Source of the DNA: Roseateles aquatilis
Lineage (GTDB): Bacteria > Pseudomonadota > Gammaproteobacteria > Burkholderiales > Burkholderiaceae_C
Assembly: GCF_002205645.1 (NCBI RefSeq)
Contig: NZ_NIOF01000004.1
Location: 1 to 64,000 of the forward strand
Length of the DNA stretch: 64,000 nt
Direction: 5' to 3'
Below, one piece after another: positions 54,954-64,000 of this stretch (positions are counted from its first letter, which is position 1; the number at the start of each line of letters is the position of its first letter). The translations under genes were made by a program, and so were the position numbers. The notes below the pieces were generated by a model. That model saw only the letters and a list, made by a program, of their open reading frames with translations, ran no database searches and was not told the DNA's origin.

Positions 54954-55721
54954 ATGATTCCGTTGCTGCAGCCGATCTTCCAGGGCGAGTGGGCCCCCCA
55001 TGGCGAGACCCTGCGCTGCGCGCCGCACCGGCCGCCCGAGGCGATCCTGGTCGCCGACCTGCTGGCCGATCCCGGCCCGCTGCGGGACGCGCTGGCGCGG
55101 CAGGCCCGGCACCTGGGCGTCACGGGACCCGACCTGCGCGCCGTGGCCTCCGCCTGGAGCCTCGCCTACCTGTGGGCGCTGCTGCCGCCAGTCGTGGCCG
55201 GCGCGAGCCTGCTGCGGCATGCCTTCCCGGTCGACGCCGCCCACATCGCCGTCCACCTGGGTGCGGACGGCGAGCCGCTGAGCTTCCACATCACCGACGA
55301 GGGCCAGGCCTTGCCCGGCGCCAGCACCGCGCCGCGCTACGCGGCGTTGCTGCACGGTCACCTGCGGCCGCTCTTCGCCGCGCTGCATCGCCAGACGCGG
55401 GTGGCGGAGAAGATCCTCTGGAGCAACACCGCCCGCTACCTGGGCGAGATCTTCGAGCTGGCGATCCAGCTCGCCGGCCCGCTGCCCCACGTCGTCGAGG
55501 ACCGGACGCTGCTGCTGGAGCAGGGCCCGTGGCCCGACGAGCGCGGCAATCCGATGCTCGCGCTGCCGCGTCGCACGGCGCTGGACGGCCAGGGCCGTCC
55601 GGTGCGCCTGCACCGGCACTGCTGCCTCTACTACCTGCTGCCGGACCAACCCTGCTGCGGCGGCTGCCCGCTGGCGCCGCGGTACCGCGCCACGCTCAGA
55701 ACGACAGCACCGACCGCTTGA
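54954..55721 (+). CDS. FhuF-like ferric siderophore reductase
   Basis: About 255 residues. The C-terminal cysteine pattern HCCLYYLLPDQPCCGGCP (CC-x10-CxxC type) is the 2Fe-2S site of FhuF. These cytoplasmic proteins reduce ferric siderophores and release iron. Equivalent genes (OrbF) occur in ornibactin clusters. The ATG at 54954 lacks a strong ribosome site; an ATG at 54940 runs into a stop at once. The last 26 nt overlap the convergent acylase gene. Confidence 0.88.
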   Translation: MIPLLQPIFQGEWAPHGETLRCAPHRPPEAILVADLLADPGPLRDALARQARHLGVTGPDLRAVASAWSLAYLWALLPPVVAGASLLRHAFPVDAAHIAVHLGADGEPLSFHITDEGQALPGASTAPRYAALLHGHLRPLFAALHRQTRVAEKILWSNTARYLGEIFELAIQLAGPLPHVVEDRTLLLEQGPWPDERGNPMLALPRRTALDGQGRPVRLHRHCCLYYLLPDQPCCGGCPLAPRYRATLRTTAPTA

Positions 55722-58437
55722 GCCGCGGGTCGCGGGCGATGTCCCGCTCATGGAACGGGAACGGCAGCCAGTCCTTGCGGGCATAACGCTCGACCGGCGC
55801 CAGGCCGATGCCGGCGACCAGCGCCCGCTCGTCCTGCCCCGACGCCTGCAGCGTGAAGGCCTGGACACCGGCGGCGTCGAAGCTCACGACCTGCAGATAG
55901 CTGTTGCCCGAGGTGTCGAGCCCCATGCGATCGCTGCCGTCGCTGTTGCAGGCCACGACGAAGTAACCGGCGGCATGGCAACCGCCATAGATGGGCAGGT
56001 GGCGGCCGCCGCTGTCCACCTCCCGGTGACGCGCGAGGGGGGCGTCGACCGCCTGGCCCTTGGCCTGCAGCGCGAGCACCGCTTCCGCCAGCGCGCGCGC
56101 CACGCGGCCGTCGGCCTTGCCCGGCGAGGCCGGCGTCTCCAGCGGCCTGTCGCTGGCGAAGGGCACGCGGTAGAGCGCTGCGGCCGGCAGCGCATCCAGG
56201 CGATCCCAGAAGGCGTCCCACAACAAGGCGCCGCGGTCGTTGGCCTCGGCGCGGCCGTCCCAGCGGCGCAGGACCTCGCAGGCGGACGCGACGTCCACGC
56301 GCTGCCGCGTCGGCACGGACAGGGACGCTGATGTCGATGTCGATGTCGATGCCGGCGCCGACTCGGTCGCGGTCGCGGTCGCGGTCGCGGATGCGGATGC
56401 GGATGCGGATGCGGATGCGGATGCGGATGCGGATGCGGAGGATGCCACCGGTACCGGCGCTGCCGCGACGACGGGGACTTCCGTCGTCCACTCGACCGTC
56501 GGCGCGGCGCAGGCCTGATCCAGCAACTCGCTCTTGAACAGCTCGGCCGAATAGGCGCGCGGCGTGAGGGCCGCGTGCTTCAAGCGCCGCCCCAGCGTCG
56601 CCGTGGAGCGCGTGTCGGCCGTCATCAGCTCGGCCGCCATCCGGTGCCCCAGCCGCCCGCGCAGCGACAGCGCCTGACGCTCCCCGCCCAGCACCGTGGG
56701 GTAACCCTCCAGCGGCGCCCGCGCATTGGTGAGCCAGTAGCTGTCGTTCATGTTGGCCACGTAGTCCCGGCGCAGCAGCGACGGCATGGCCTGGGCCGGC
56801 ATCAGCCCCGGCCGCGTCGCGCCGGGCGACTCGCGCCAGTCGCAGGCGGCGCGGCTGCCGTCCAGGAACGGCGTCGCCGGATCCAGCCGCGCGAAGCCGG
56901 CGCCCAGCGGCGTGCCGCAGGCGGCGCGTAGCGCGTCCGGCACGTCGGGCACGGGGCCGATGTCGGCGAACCACACGCGGCCGTCGCCGCGCCCGATCGC
57001 GGTCGTGTTCACCCACGGCGTGGCCGCCTCGCGGCGCTGGATGGCGATGAAGTCGTCCAGCGAGGTCGCCTGATTCCAGAGGAAGAAGTTGCGGAAGGCG
57101 TGGAAGTTCTGCTCGTTGGCGTCGCGGATCGCCAGCGCGGTGTCGCGGGTCCAGCCGAAGGCCGCGTGGTGCGCGCCCAGGTCCAGCACCGGGCCGAAGC
57201 GGCTGCGGTACAGCGTGCGGGTCACGATGCCCGCCTCGCCGCGCGGGCCGCGCACGTCCACGCGCACCTCGCGCGCGTCCATGCGCTCGGACTGTCCGTC
57301 CCGCATCAGCCGTGTGGGATCGGTCGGGTCCAGCGTCAGCTGGAACAACCCGAAGCGCCGTGCCGCCGACACCGTATGGCTCCAGGCGACGTGGTCGTTG
57401 AAGCCGATCATCACCACCGGCACGCCCAGGAAGGACACGCCCGCCACGTCCAGCCGGCCGGGAATGGTGAGGTGCATCTGGTAGAAGCGGTCCGGTCCGC
57501 CCCAGAACCAGTGGGGGTTGCCGATCAGCAGCGCCTGGTCCTCGCCGGTGGCCTCGCCGCCGAAAGCCAGCATGTTGCTGCCCAGCGCGGCCTGGTCGCC
57601 GATGCCGCGCGAGAGCCGCGCCTGCAAGGTGTCGTCGCCGACATCGCGGCCGGCATCGCCACGCGTGCCCGCGCTGGCGATCACGCGGGAGCCCGCGCCG
57701 CTGTCACCGATGGCGCCCGGCGCGGCTGAGACCCGCGCGGCGCCGGCCGGCGCGGCGTTCACGATCTCTGGAATGAAACGCGCCAGCCCCGCCGCCACCT
57801 GCGCGGCGTAGAGGCGGCGGTACACGTCGTCGGGACCGATCTCTCGCAGCCACTCGGCGCCGGCGCAGGTCCGGTGGGCCCGGGCGCGCGCATCGGACCG
57901 GAACTCGGCCAGATAGCGGTTGTAGCCAGCCGCGAAACCGTCGATCAGCGCGTTGAGCTCTGGCGGCTGCTCGGCGCGGTAACGCGTGGTCATCGCCGCG
58001 TCGGCGAAACCGCGGAAGAAGAAGTCCAGGTCCAGGTTCTTCGCGCGGCCGAAGGTCGCGTGGCGCGCCGGTCGCTCGTCCGGGCCGAAGAACCAGGACC
58101 GCCGCCCCTCGAAGGTCACGAAGGCCTCGGCCAGCGTACACAGCGCGTCCTGCGCCTGCACGTAACCGACGCCGGCCCCCAGCTCGCGCCAGCCGTTGGC
58201 GCGCACATGGGGAATGCCGTCGGTGGTGCGGCGGATCTCCACGTCGCGCGGCCCGATGGCGGGCCTGGCCTTGCCTCGGGCGCTGGTGCTCGCGCTCGCG
58301 TCGGCGCCACCCCCGGCATCGCGGCCCTGCGCCGGCCCCTGCAGGCCCAGCATCGCCACGACCGTCGCCGCCGCCAGACACCACCGTCCGCGGCCGGCCA
58401 GGCGCCGCGTGGCGCTCCATTCAGTTCTCGCTGTCAT
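55696..58437 (-). CDS. Penicillin-acylase-family Ntn hydrolase (PvdQ-like)
   Basis: About 913 residues: signal peptide (LAAATVVAMLGLQGPAQG), alpha-chain region, then the autoprocessing site ALG-SNML with nucleophile Ser about 287, followed by a long beta chain. Family members cleave penicillins, acyl-homoserine lactones or, in PvdQ, the fatty acid from pyoverdine precursor in the periplasm. In a siderophore locus with a PvdE-like exporter, siderophore deacylation is the best guess; quorum-signal degradation is the alternative. A Ser/Ala/Thr dipeptide run (about residues 665-705) is encoded by tandem repeats. The start MTARTEWS has AGGA 5 nt upstream. Confidence 0.88.
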   Translation of the reverse strand: MTARTEWSATRRLAGRGRWCLAAATVVAMLGLQGPAQGRDAGGGADASASTSARGKARPAIGPRDVEIRRTTDGIPHVRANGWRELGAGVGYVQAQDALCTLAEAFVTFEGRRSWFFGPDERPARHATFGRAKNLDLDFFFRGFADAAMTTRYRAEQPPELNALIDGFAAGYNRYLAEFRSDARARAHRTCAGAEWLREIGPDDVYRRLYAAQVAAGLARFIPEIVNAAPAGAARVSAAPGAIGDSGAGSRVIASAGTRGDAGRDVGDDTLQARLSRGIGDQAALGSNMLAFGGEATGEDQALLIGNPHWFWGGPDRFYQMHLTIPGRLDVAGVSFLGVPVVMIGFNDHVAWSHTVSAARRFGLFQLTLDPTDPTRLMRDGQSERMDAREVRVDVRGPRGEAGIVTRTLYRSRFGPVLDLGAHHAAFGWTRDTALAIRDANEQNFHAFRNFFLWNQATSLDDFIAIQRREAATPWVNTTAIGRGDGRVWFADIGPVPDVPDALRAACGTPLGAGFARLDPATPFLDGSRAACDWRESPGATRPGLMPAQAMPSLLRRDYVANMNDSYWLTNARAPLEGYPTVLGGERQALSLRGRLGHRMAAELMTADTRSTATLGRRLKHAALTPRAYSAELFKSELLDQACAAPTVEWTTEVPVVAAAPVPVASSASASASASASASASASATATATATESAPASTSTSTSASLSVPTRQRVDVASACEVLRRWDGRAEANDRGALLWDAFWDRLDALPAAALYRVPFASDRPLETPASPGKADGRVARALAEAVLALQAKGQAVDAPLARHREVDSGGRHLPIYGGCHAAGYFVVACNSDGSDRMGLDTSGNSYLQVVSFDAAGVQAFTLQASGQDERALVAGIGLAPVERYARKDWLPFPFHERDIARDPRLKRSVLSF
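56330..56434. repeat. Hexanucleotide repeats inside the acylase gene
   Basis: Three GATGTC units (56330-56347), about four CGGTCG-type units (about 56364-56386) and eight perfect GCGGAT units (56387-56434). On the coding strand they encode Ser-Ala, Thr-Ala and Thr-Ser dipeptide runs and stay in frame whatever the copy number. Confidence 0.95.
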
Positions 58438-58671
58438 CTCGTTCCTCGCCGTGCTTGCCGTGTTTGCGTTCTTCCGGTGGCCAGGGCCAGCCATCGCCGG
58501 TCCCGCCCGGGCATGCGTCGCCCTCGGGACGCAACCCCCGTCCCTGCCCAGACGATCCAGCGCCGCGCTTGTTCAACCGGCCGGCGCGGCCGGCGCGCGG
58601 GCCGCCCGCGACTGAACAACGGGCGGGCTGGATCGTCGTGACAGGGATCGGCCACCTTGAGGAGTTTTCCG

Positions 58672-59808
58672 ATGTCTGCGATGTCTTTTCCCGCGGCCTC
58701 CGAGCTGGACTGGAACGAAACCACCACCCTGCGCTGCTACCCCGGCGGGATTCCGCATGTCGCCCTGCGCGACGGCGAGGCGCTGCTGGTGCGCGCCGCC
58801 GAGTCGCCCTCGCAGCAACGCTGGCACCTCGTCACCGGCCCGCAGGGGCTGACGCTCGCCAAGGCCACCGCGGCCACGCCGAGCGTCGAGGAGGTGCTCG
58901 CCGCGCTGGAAGCCGCGTTCACCTTCCACCCCACCGCGCGCGACTGCCGATTGACCGGCGCCACCGCGTGGCCCGCCGCGCTGTTCCCGATGGGCGCGCT
59001 GCTGCGCGACGGCCAGACCGTGCGCGCCAGCCGGGAGCTGCTGTGGCAGTTGCCCGCGTTGTGGAAACCGGCCGTCGCCCCCGTCATGCCGCCGCAGTAC
59101 GTGCTCAGCCACGGGCGCCGGCATCCCCGTCGGCCGCCCAAGCCCGAGGGCCTCGTCTACCAGCGCTTCATCCCCTGGCTGGGCAAGACCTTCAGCTTCC
59201 GCATGGCTGAGCCGGAGGCCGACCTGGCGCGCATCAACCGCTGGATGAACGACCCCGCCGTGGCGCAGGTCTGGCAGGAGGCCGGCGATCTGGACAAGCA
59301 TCGCCGCTACCTGGCCGAGCTGGCGGCCGACCCGCACATCTACCCGATGATCGCCAGCCTCGACGGCGAGCCCTTCGGCTACTTCGAGGTCTACTGGGCC
59401 AAGGAAAACCGCGTCGCGCCGTTCTACGACGTCGACGACCACGACCGCGGCTGGCACGTGCTGATCGGCGAGCCGTCCTTCCGCGGCAAGGGCATCGCCA
59501 CCGCGTGGCTGACGTCGATCTCGCATTACCTCTTCCTCGACGACCCGCGCACGCGCCGCGCCATCGGCGAGCCGCGCGCCGACCACGCCCAGCAGATCCG
59601 CAACCTGGACCGCTCCGGCTACGCCAAGGTCAAGGAGTTCGACTTCCCGCACAAGCGCGCGCTGCTGGTCACGCTGCTGCGCGAGCGCTTCTTCGACGAC
59701 GCCTTGTGGTGGCCACGCGTGGACGCGCCGGTGCCCGCCCCGGTCCGCGCCGGCATCCCCGCCGTCGCCGCTGCCGACGTCCCTGCCCCATCGCGCCAGG
59801 AGGCCTGA
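58672..59808 (+). CDS. GNAT acyltransferase of hydroxamate siderophore synthesis (IucB/RhbD type)
   Basis: About 378 residues. The C-terminal two thirds is a GNAT domain of the siderophore acyltransferase class: FRMAEPEADLARINRWMNDP, GEPFGYFEVYWAKEN, and the acyl-CoA loop GEPSFRGKGIATAW. These enzymes acylate the hydroxylated amine of N-hydroxy-ornithine or -lysine. The ornithine monooxygenase starts one base after the stop, which supports that step. ATG at 58672 with GAGGAG 7-8 nt upstream is chosen over a TTG at 58657. Confidence 0.9.
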   Translation: MSAMSFPAASELDWNETTTLRCYPGGIPHVALRDGEALLVRAAESPSQQRWHLVTGPQGLTLAKATAATPSVEEVLAALEAAFTFHPTARDCRLTGATAWPAALFPMGALLRDGQTVRASRELLWQLPALWKPAVAPVMPPQYVLSHGRRHPRRPPKPEGLVYQRFIPWLGKTFSFRMAEPEADLARINRWMNDPAVAQVWQEAGDLDKHRRYLAELAADPHIYPMIASLDGEPFGYFEVYWAKENRVAPFYDVDDHDRGWHVLIGEPSFRGKGIATAWLTSISHYLFLDDPRTRRAIGEPRADHAQQIRNLDRSGYAKVKEFDFPHKRALLVTLLRERFFDDALWWPRVDAPVPAPVRAGIPAVAAADVPAPSRQEA

Positions 59809-59809
59809 G

Positions 59810-61096
59810 ATGCCCATGCAGATCCACGACCTCGTCGGCATCGGCTTCGGCCCGTCCAACATCGCGCTGGCGGTCGCGCTCGACGAGCAGCGCCACGGCG
59901 GACGCCGCCTGGACGCCCTGTTCATCGAGCGCCAGCCGTCCTTCGCCTGGCATCCCGGCATGCTGCTGGACCAGGCGCACATGCAGATCTCCTTCATCAA
60001 GGACCTGGCCACGCTGCGCAACCCGACCAGCCGCTTCAGCTTCCTCAACTACCTGCACGAGAAGCGCCGGCTCGCCGACTTCATCAACCTCAAGACCTTC
60101 TATCCGAGCCGCCTGGAGTTCAACGACTACCTGGGCTGGGCCGCGGCGCAGTTCGACGACTGCTGCGCCTACGGCGAGGAGGTGCTGGAGGTGCGGCCCG
60201 AGTGCAGCGGCGACACGGTCTCCGCGCTGCGCGTGCGCGCCCGCCACGCCGACGGCCGCACCAGCGAGCGCCTGGCGCGTCACCTGGTGGTGAGCCCCGG
60301 CGGCAGCGCCAACATCCCCGAGGCCTTCCGGCCGCTGCACGGCGACGCGCGGGTCTTCCACTCCAGCCGCTACCTGGCCGGTATCGAGCGGCTGCCGCGC
60401 GCGCGCCGGATCGCCGTGCTGGGCGCCGGGCAGAGCGCCGCGGAGATCTTCCTGGACCTGCAAGGCCGGGCCGAGGACATGCAGGTGGACCTGATCATGC
60501 GGGCGCGCTCGATCAAGCCGTCCGACGACAGCCCCTTCGTCAACGAGATCTTCAACGCCGAGTTCATCGACGACGTCTACGCCGCCAGCGACGCCGACCG
60601 CGCGGCCATGCTGCGGGAGTTCTGGCACACCAACTACGCCTGCCCGGACCTGGAGCTGATCCAGCAGATCTACAAGGTCTCCTACGAGCAGAAGGTGCGG
60701 GGCCACACGCGGTTGCGCCTGCTGCGCCGCCACGAGATCCAGGACGTGACCGCCGACCGCGACGGCCTGCACCTGCGCATGAGCAACCTGCACAGCGGCG
60801 CGCCGGTGCTGGAGCGCTACGACGCGGTGGTGCTGGCCACCGGCTACGAGCGCGACCTCCATCGCCGCCTGCTCGCGCCGCTGGCGCCGTGGCTGGGCGA
60901 CTTCGCCGTGGACCGCAACTACCGGGTGCGCGCCACGGCCGACTTCCGGCCCGCGATCTTCCTGCAGGGGGCCTGCGAGGACACGCACGGCCTGAGCGAC
61001 ACGCTGCTGTCCGTCACCGCCGTGCGCACCGGCGAGATCTGCGACGCGCTGCTCCACGCGCAGCGCCAGCCCTGGCCGGAGGCGGCCCGGGCCTGA
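59810..61096 (+). CDS. L-ornithine N5-monooxygenase (PvdA/SidA type)
   Basis: About 428 residues, FAD- and NADPH-dependent hydroxylase of siderophore synthesis. It has the FAD motif GIGFGPSN (about 10-17), FAWHPGMLLDQAHMQISFIKD, FYPSRLEFNDYL, the NADPH motif AVLGAGQSAAEIF and the C-terminal ATGYERD. It hydroxylates ornithine (less likely lysine) on its side-chain amine to provide the hydroxamate ligand. It is cotranscribed with the acyltransferase before it (1-nt gap). Confidence 0.94.
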   Translation: MPMQIHDLVGIGFGPSNIALAVALDEQRHGGRRLDALFIERQPSFAWHPGMLLDQAHMQISFIKDLATLRNPTSRFSFLNYLHEKRRLADFINLKTFYPSRLEFNDYLGWAAAQFDDCCAYGEEVLEVRPECSGDTVSALRVRARHADGRTSERLARHLVVSPGGSANIPEAFRPLHGDARVFHSSRYLAGIERLPRARRIAVLGAGQSAAEIFLDLQGRAEDMQVDLIMRARSIKPSDDSPFVNEIFNAEFIDDVYAASDADRAAMLREFWHTNYACPDLELIQQIYKVSYEQKVRGHTRLRLLRRHEIQDVTADRDGLHLRMSNLHSGAPVLERYDAVVLATGYERDLHRRLLAPLAPWLGDFAVDRNYRVRATADFRPAIFLQGACEDTHGLSDTLLSVTAVRTGEICDALLHAQRQPWPEAARA

Positions 61097-61218
61097 GCCT
61101 TGAACCGAGCCCCATCGGCCCGGCGCGGCTTCGGGTCGTCGCACCGACGACAGCCGCGCCGCCGGCCTCAAGAACAAGGGGAGCGATCCAGCGCTTCCCA
61201 AGAATTTCGACCACCACC

Positions 61219-63453
61219 ATGAGCACCACGATGATCTCCCCCGTCCGGGTTCCCTCCCTCCGTCCGACCAGCCTTCGTCCAACGACCCTGCGTTCCGCCG
61301 CCGTCGCCGCCCCGCGGCGTCCCCGACTGGTGCCGACCGCGCTGGCGGCCTGCGCCGCCCTGGCCGCGCTGACCGCGGGCCTGCCCGCGCGGGCGCAGGA
61401 GGCGGCGCCCGCGGAGGACGCCAAGCCCGCGCTGCCCACCGTCCGCGTGCAGGGCAGCCGCGCCGGGGACTCGGGCCGCGTCGTCAAGCGCGCCGCCGTC
61501 GGCACCAAGACCGAGACGCCGCTGATCGAGGTGCCGCAATCGGTGCACGTCATCACCGCCAGGGAGTTGGAGGACCGCGGACTGACCACGCTCACCGAGG
61601 CGGTGCGGCAGACGCCGGGCGTGGCGGTGAACCCCTACGGCAACGACTCGCGCGCGCCGGACTGGGTGATCCTGCGCGGCTTCGACGGCTGGTACACCAG
61701 CAGCTATCGCGACGGCCTGATCCAGACGGTCGGCCAGACCTTCCTGGGCGTGCAGACCGAGGTCTACGGCCTGGAGCGCCTGGAGATCCTGCTGGGCCCG
61801 TCGTCGGTGCTGTTCGGCAAGGGCGACGTAGGCGGCGTGGTCAATCGCGTCAGCAAGGTGCCCACCGACGACATGGTCCCCGAGATCGAGCTGCAGACCG
61901 GCAGCTTCGGCCGCAAGCAGGCGGCCGCGGACGTGGGCGGCTCGCTCGATCAGGACGGCAGCCTGCGCTACCGCCTGGTCGGCCTGTACCTGGACACCGG
62001 CACGCAGGAGAAGTACCCCAACGGCCAGCGCATGGAGCGCCGCCGCAACTACCTGGCACCGTCGCTGCGCTGGGACCTGGCGCCGCGCACCTCGCTGATC
62101 CTGCAGGCCGAGCATCTGCAGGACGACGCCTCGGACGACGTGCAATACGTGACCGGCGCGGACGGCCAGCCGACCAGCGTCAAGGAAGGCGACCCGCGCT
62201 ACAGCCGCATCAAGACGGGCTCCGACGCGGGCGGCTACCAGTTCGAGCACCGCTTCGGCGACGCGCCCGGCGACTGGCGCCTGAGCCACAAGCTGCGCGT
62301 GGCGCGGCGCACGATGGACAAGCACCACATCCTGTCCTGGCTGGACGCGGACGGCGTCACGCTGCAGCGCCAGGCCCGCCACGACGTCGAGTCCGTCAAC
62401 GAGACCACCACCGACACCACGCTGCAAGGCACGGTGACCACCGGCGCGCTGCAGCACGGCCTGCTGTTCGGCGTGGACTGGGACCGCAGCAAGGCGCGCT
62501 GGCAGCGCTGGCAGGACATGACCCGCCCGCTGGACATGAACCGCCCGGTCTATGGCATCGACATCGCCTCGCCCACCACGCCGGTGGCCGACAACGTCAT
62601 CACGACGACGCAGCTGGGCTTCTACGCGCAGGACCAGTTGAGGTGGGGCGAGCACTGGCGCTTCACGATCGGCGCGCGGCACGACCGCGTCAAGACCGAC
62701 AGCGATGACCGATTGGGGGCCACCCAGGCGCGGCAGCAGGACAGCGCCACGACCGGACGCGTGGGCGTCAACTACCTGCTGGGCGACGGCTGGTCGCCCT
62801 ACGTCAGCTATGCCGAGTCCTTCGTGCCCAACGTCGGCACCGACTTCAGCGGCAAGACCTTCGTGCCCAGCGACGGCCGCCAGGTCGAGGCCGGCATCAA
62901 GTACCTGCCCAAGGACAAGCCCTACGCCTTCACCGCCGCGGTCTTCAACCTCAGGAAGACCAACGTGGTCGGTTATGACCCGGTCACCTTCGACGCGCAC
63001 CAGATCGGCAGCGTCCGCTCGCGCGGCATCGAGCTGTCGGCCAACGCGGAGCTGACGCGTCAGCTGCGCCTGATGGCGTCGTACACGGCGCTGGACCTGA
63101 AGGTGCTGTCCAGCGCCAACAGCGCCGAGGTCGGCCACACGCCCATCCTGGTGCCGGAGCGCACGGGATCGCTGTGGCTGGACTACAGCGTCGCCGACGG
63201 CACGCTCGCCGGGCTGGGCTTCGGCGCCGGCCTGCGCTACGTGGGCAAGCGCTGGAACAACGAGGCCAACACCTCGTCGCAGCCGGACTACACGCTGGTG
63301 GACGCCTCCGTCCGCTACGTCACCGGGCCGTGGCGTTTCTCCCTCAGCGGCAGCAACCTCTTCGACAAGCGCTACTACTCGGCCGTGGCCTATGGCAGCT
63401 ACTTCCGCGGCGAGCAGCGCAGCCTGCTGCTGAGCGCGAAGTACCACTTCTGA
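61219..63453 (+). CDS. TonB-dependent siderophore receptor
   Basis: About 744 residues. The signal peptide ends near GLPARAQ; the plug domain contains ETPLIEVPQSVHVITARELEDRG and ILLGPSSVLFGKGDVGGVVN (about 95-220), followed by a 22-strand barrel ending in LLLSAKYHF. It belongs to the FhuE/FpvA-like group that takes up ferric hydroxamates and pyoverdines; I see no extra N-terminal signalling domain. It is 122 nt downstream of the ornithine hydroxylase and followed by a strong terminator. ATG at 61219 is the likely start, without a clear ribosome site. Confidence 0.94.
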   Translation: MSTTMISPVRVPSLRPTSLRPTTLRSAAVAAPRRPRLVPTALAACAALAALTAGLPARAQEAAPAEDAKPALPTVRVQGSRAGDSGRVVKRAAVGTKTETPLIEVPQSVHVITARELEDRGLTTLTEAVRQTPGVAVNPYGNDSRAPDWVILRGFDGWYTSSYRDGLIQTVGQTFLGVQTEVYGLERLEILLGPSSVLFGKGDVGGVVNRVSKVPTDDMVPEIELQTGSFGRKQAAADVGGSLDQDGSLRYRLVGLYLDTGTQEKYPNGQRMERRRNYLAPSLRWDLAPRTSLILQAEHLQDDASDDVQYVTGADGQPTSVKEGDPRYSRIKTGSDAGGYQFEHRFGDAPGDWRLSHKLRVARRTMDKHHILSWLDADGVTLQRQARHDVESVNETTTDTTLQGTVTTGALQHGLLFGVDWDRSKARWQRWQDMTRPLDMNRPVYGIDIASPTTPVADNVITTTQLGFYAQDQLRWGEHWRFTIGARHDRVKTDSDDRLGATQARQQDSATTGRVGVNYLLGDGWSPYVSYAESFVPNVGTDFSGKTFVPSDGRQVEAGIKYLPKDKPYAFTAAVFNLRKTNVVGYDPVTFDAHQIGSVRSRGIELSANAELTRQLRLMASYTALDLKVLSSANSAEVGHTPILVPERTGSLWLDYSVADGTLAGLGFGAGLRYVGKRWNNEANTSSQPDYTLVDASVRYVTGPWRFSLSGSNLFDKRYYSAVAYGSYFRGEQRSLLLSAKYHF

Positions 63454-63602
63454 GCACGCGCTGAAGCCAGCGGCCGCCACGGCGTCGGCGTCGGTGTCGG
63501 CAAGGTCCGAGCGCCTGTGCAGGCATCGTCGGCATGGCCTCGCGGCGGCGGCCGCGGGGCCATCGCCCGTGCCATCGCGCATGCCATCGCGCATGCCATC
63601 GC

Positions 63603-63636
63603 AGGCTGCCCGGGATTCCGCCCGGGCAGCCTTTTT
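63603..63636 (+). terminator. Rho-independent terminator after the receptor gene
   Basis: A perfect GC-rich 12-bp stem (arms 63603-63614 and 63621-63632, 6-nt loop) ends in five T on the + strand. It would stop transcription from the siderophore receptor operon just before the opposing NRPS gene ends at 63636. A 12-nt direct repeat (ATGCCATCGCGC type) lies immediately upstream. Confidence 0.9.
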
Positions 63637-64000
63637 CATGCGCGCGCGAGACGGTCCGTCTCGGCGAGTCGTTCCACCAGATCCGCCAGCAACGCGGGGC
63701 TGCGGATGATGTCCAGATGGGTGGCCGCCGCAATGCGGCGCGTGGCCACGACCGGCGCGGACGTCGTCCAATCCCGCAAGGTCCCTTCGGCGCTCAGCGA
63801 GTCCTCGGCCTGGTAGACGTGGACCGGCGTATCGCCGCGATCGTGGCGGTATCGCGCCGCCTGGACGCGCTTGTCCAGCGTGGCCCACAGCAGGTACTCC
63901 GCCGCATCCTCGCCGGCGCCGTCCAGTGGCAACGGCTGATCGCGACCCGCGTGATCCGCGATGCAGGCGCGCTCGTCCTCGTCCATGCGGCCGAACAGAT
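63636..64000 (-). CDS. C-terminus of a probable NRPS thioesterase domain (partial)
   Basis: The last 120 or so residues of a protein running off the right edge. DTPVHVYQAEDS, DWTTSAPVVATRRI and the catalytic-His-like THLDIIRSPALLADLVERL follow the pattern of an NRPS/PKS thioesterase C-terminus (sugar-binding-like loop, His, final helix). Beside siderophore genes it is most likely the end of the siderophore NRPS. It could also be a stand-alone thioesterase; the upstream part is needed. Confidence 0.65.
   Translation of the reverse strand, partial: LFGRMDEDERACIADHAGRDQPLPLDGAGEDAAEYLLWATLDKRVQAARYRHDRGDTPVHVYQAEDSLSAEGTLRDWTTSAPVVATRRIAAATHLDIIRSPALLADLVERLAETDRLARA

Overview
The window is very GC-rich DNA with dense, overlapping genes. 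Its gene content (glyoxylate carboligase operon, tripartite tricarboxylate transporter, ornibactin/pyoverdine-like siderophore genes, GGDEF/EAL proteins) points to a betaproteobacterium of the order Burkholderiales. That is an inference from gene content and base composition, not from a marker gene. I see no rRNA, tRNA, CRISPR array, transposase or prophage gene.

Region A (about 0.2-29 kb) looks like one natural-product locus. A leftward operon runs nucleotidyltransferase > FkbH-T-C megasynthase > ABC exporter > MbtH > C-A-T NRPS > fatty acid desaturase, with most junctions overlapping. A rightward series runs desaturase > KAS III-like synthase > MupA/Atu3671-type luciferase-like monooxygenase > KR-ACP didomain > fatty acyl-AMP ligase > ACP > LolD/LolE-like ABC pair > LolA-like periplasmic protein > outer-membrane barrel > SDR, many joined by 4-nt stop/start overlaps. 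A FabF-like KAS, two stand-alone thioesterases and an LtaS-like membrane phosphotransferase/sulfatase sit around them. My reading is a hybrid pathway in which a glyceryl unit (FkbH), one amino acid (NRPS) and an activated, desaturated fatty acyl chain are joined, with a dedicated export route through both membranes. I do not recognise the product.

Region B (about 29-45 kb) is central metabolism and regulation. It holds a prolipoprotein diacylglyceryl transferase (lgt) copy, a GlcG/HbpS-like protein, a LysR regulator divergent from gcl-hyi-glxR, a leftward operon of serine-glyoxylate-type aminotransferase plus TctCBA, a YdiJ-like FAD/Fe-S dehydrogenase with a GntR regulator, and a TetR regulator divergent from a small unknown protein. 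Together these make and consume glyoxylate (to tartronate semialdehyde, hydroxypyruvate and glycerate) and import a carboxylate.

Region C (about 45-53 kb) is signalling: a lipoprotein substrate-binding protein > hybrid sensor kinase > receiver-kinase operon, then a GGDEF-EAL protein.

Region D (about 53-64 kb) is a hydroxamate siderophore locus: PvdE-like exporter, FhuF-like ferric-siderophore reductase, PvdQ-like Ntn-hydrolase acylase, GNAT acyltransferase, ornithine N5-monooxygenase and TonB-dependent receptor. At the right edge is the C-terminus of a leftward protein that looks like an NRPS thioesterase domain.

A window-wide oddity is a set of hexanucleotide tandem repeats, in frame inside linkers of three large enzymes and also in the promoter region between the PvdE-like exporter and fhuF.
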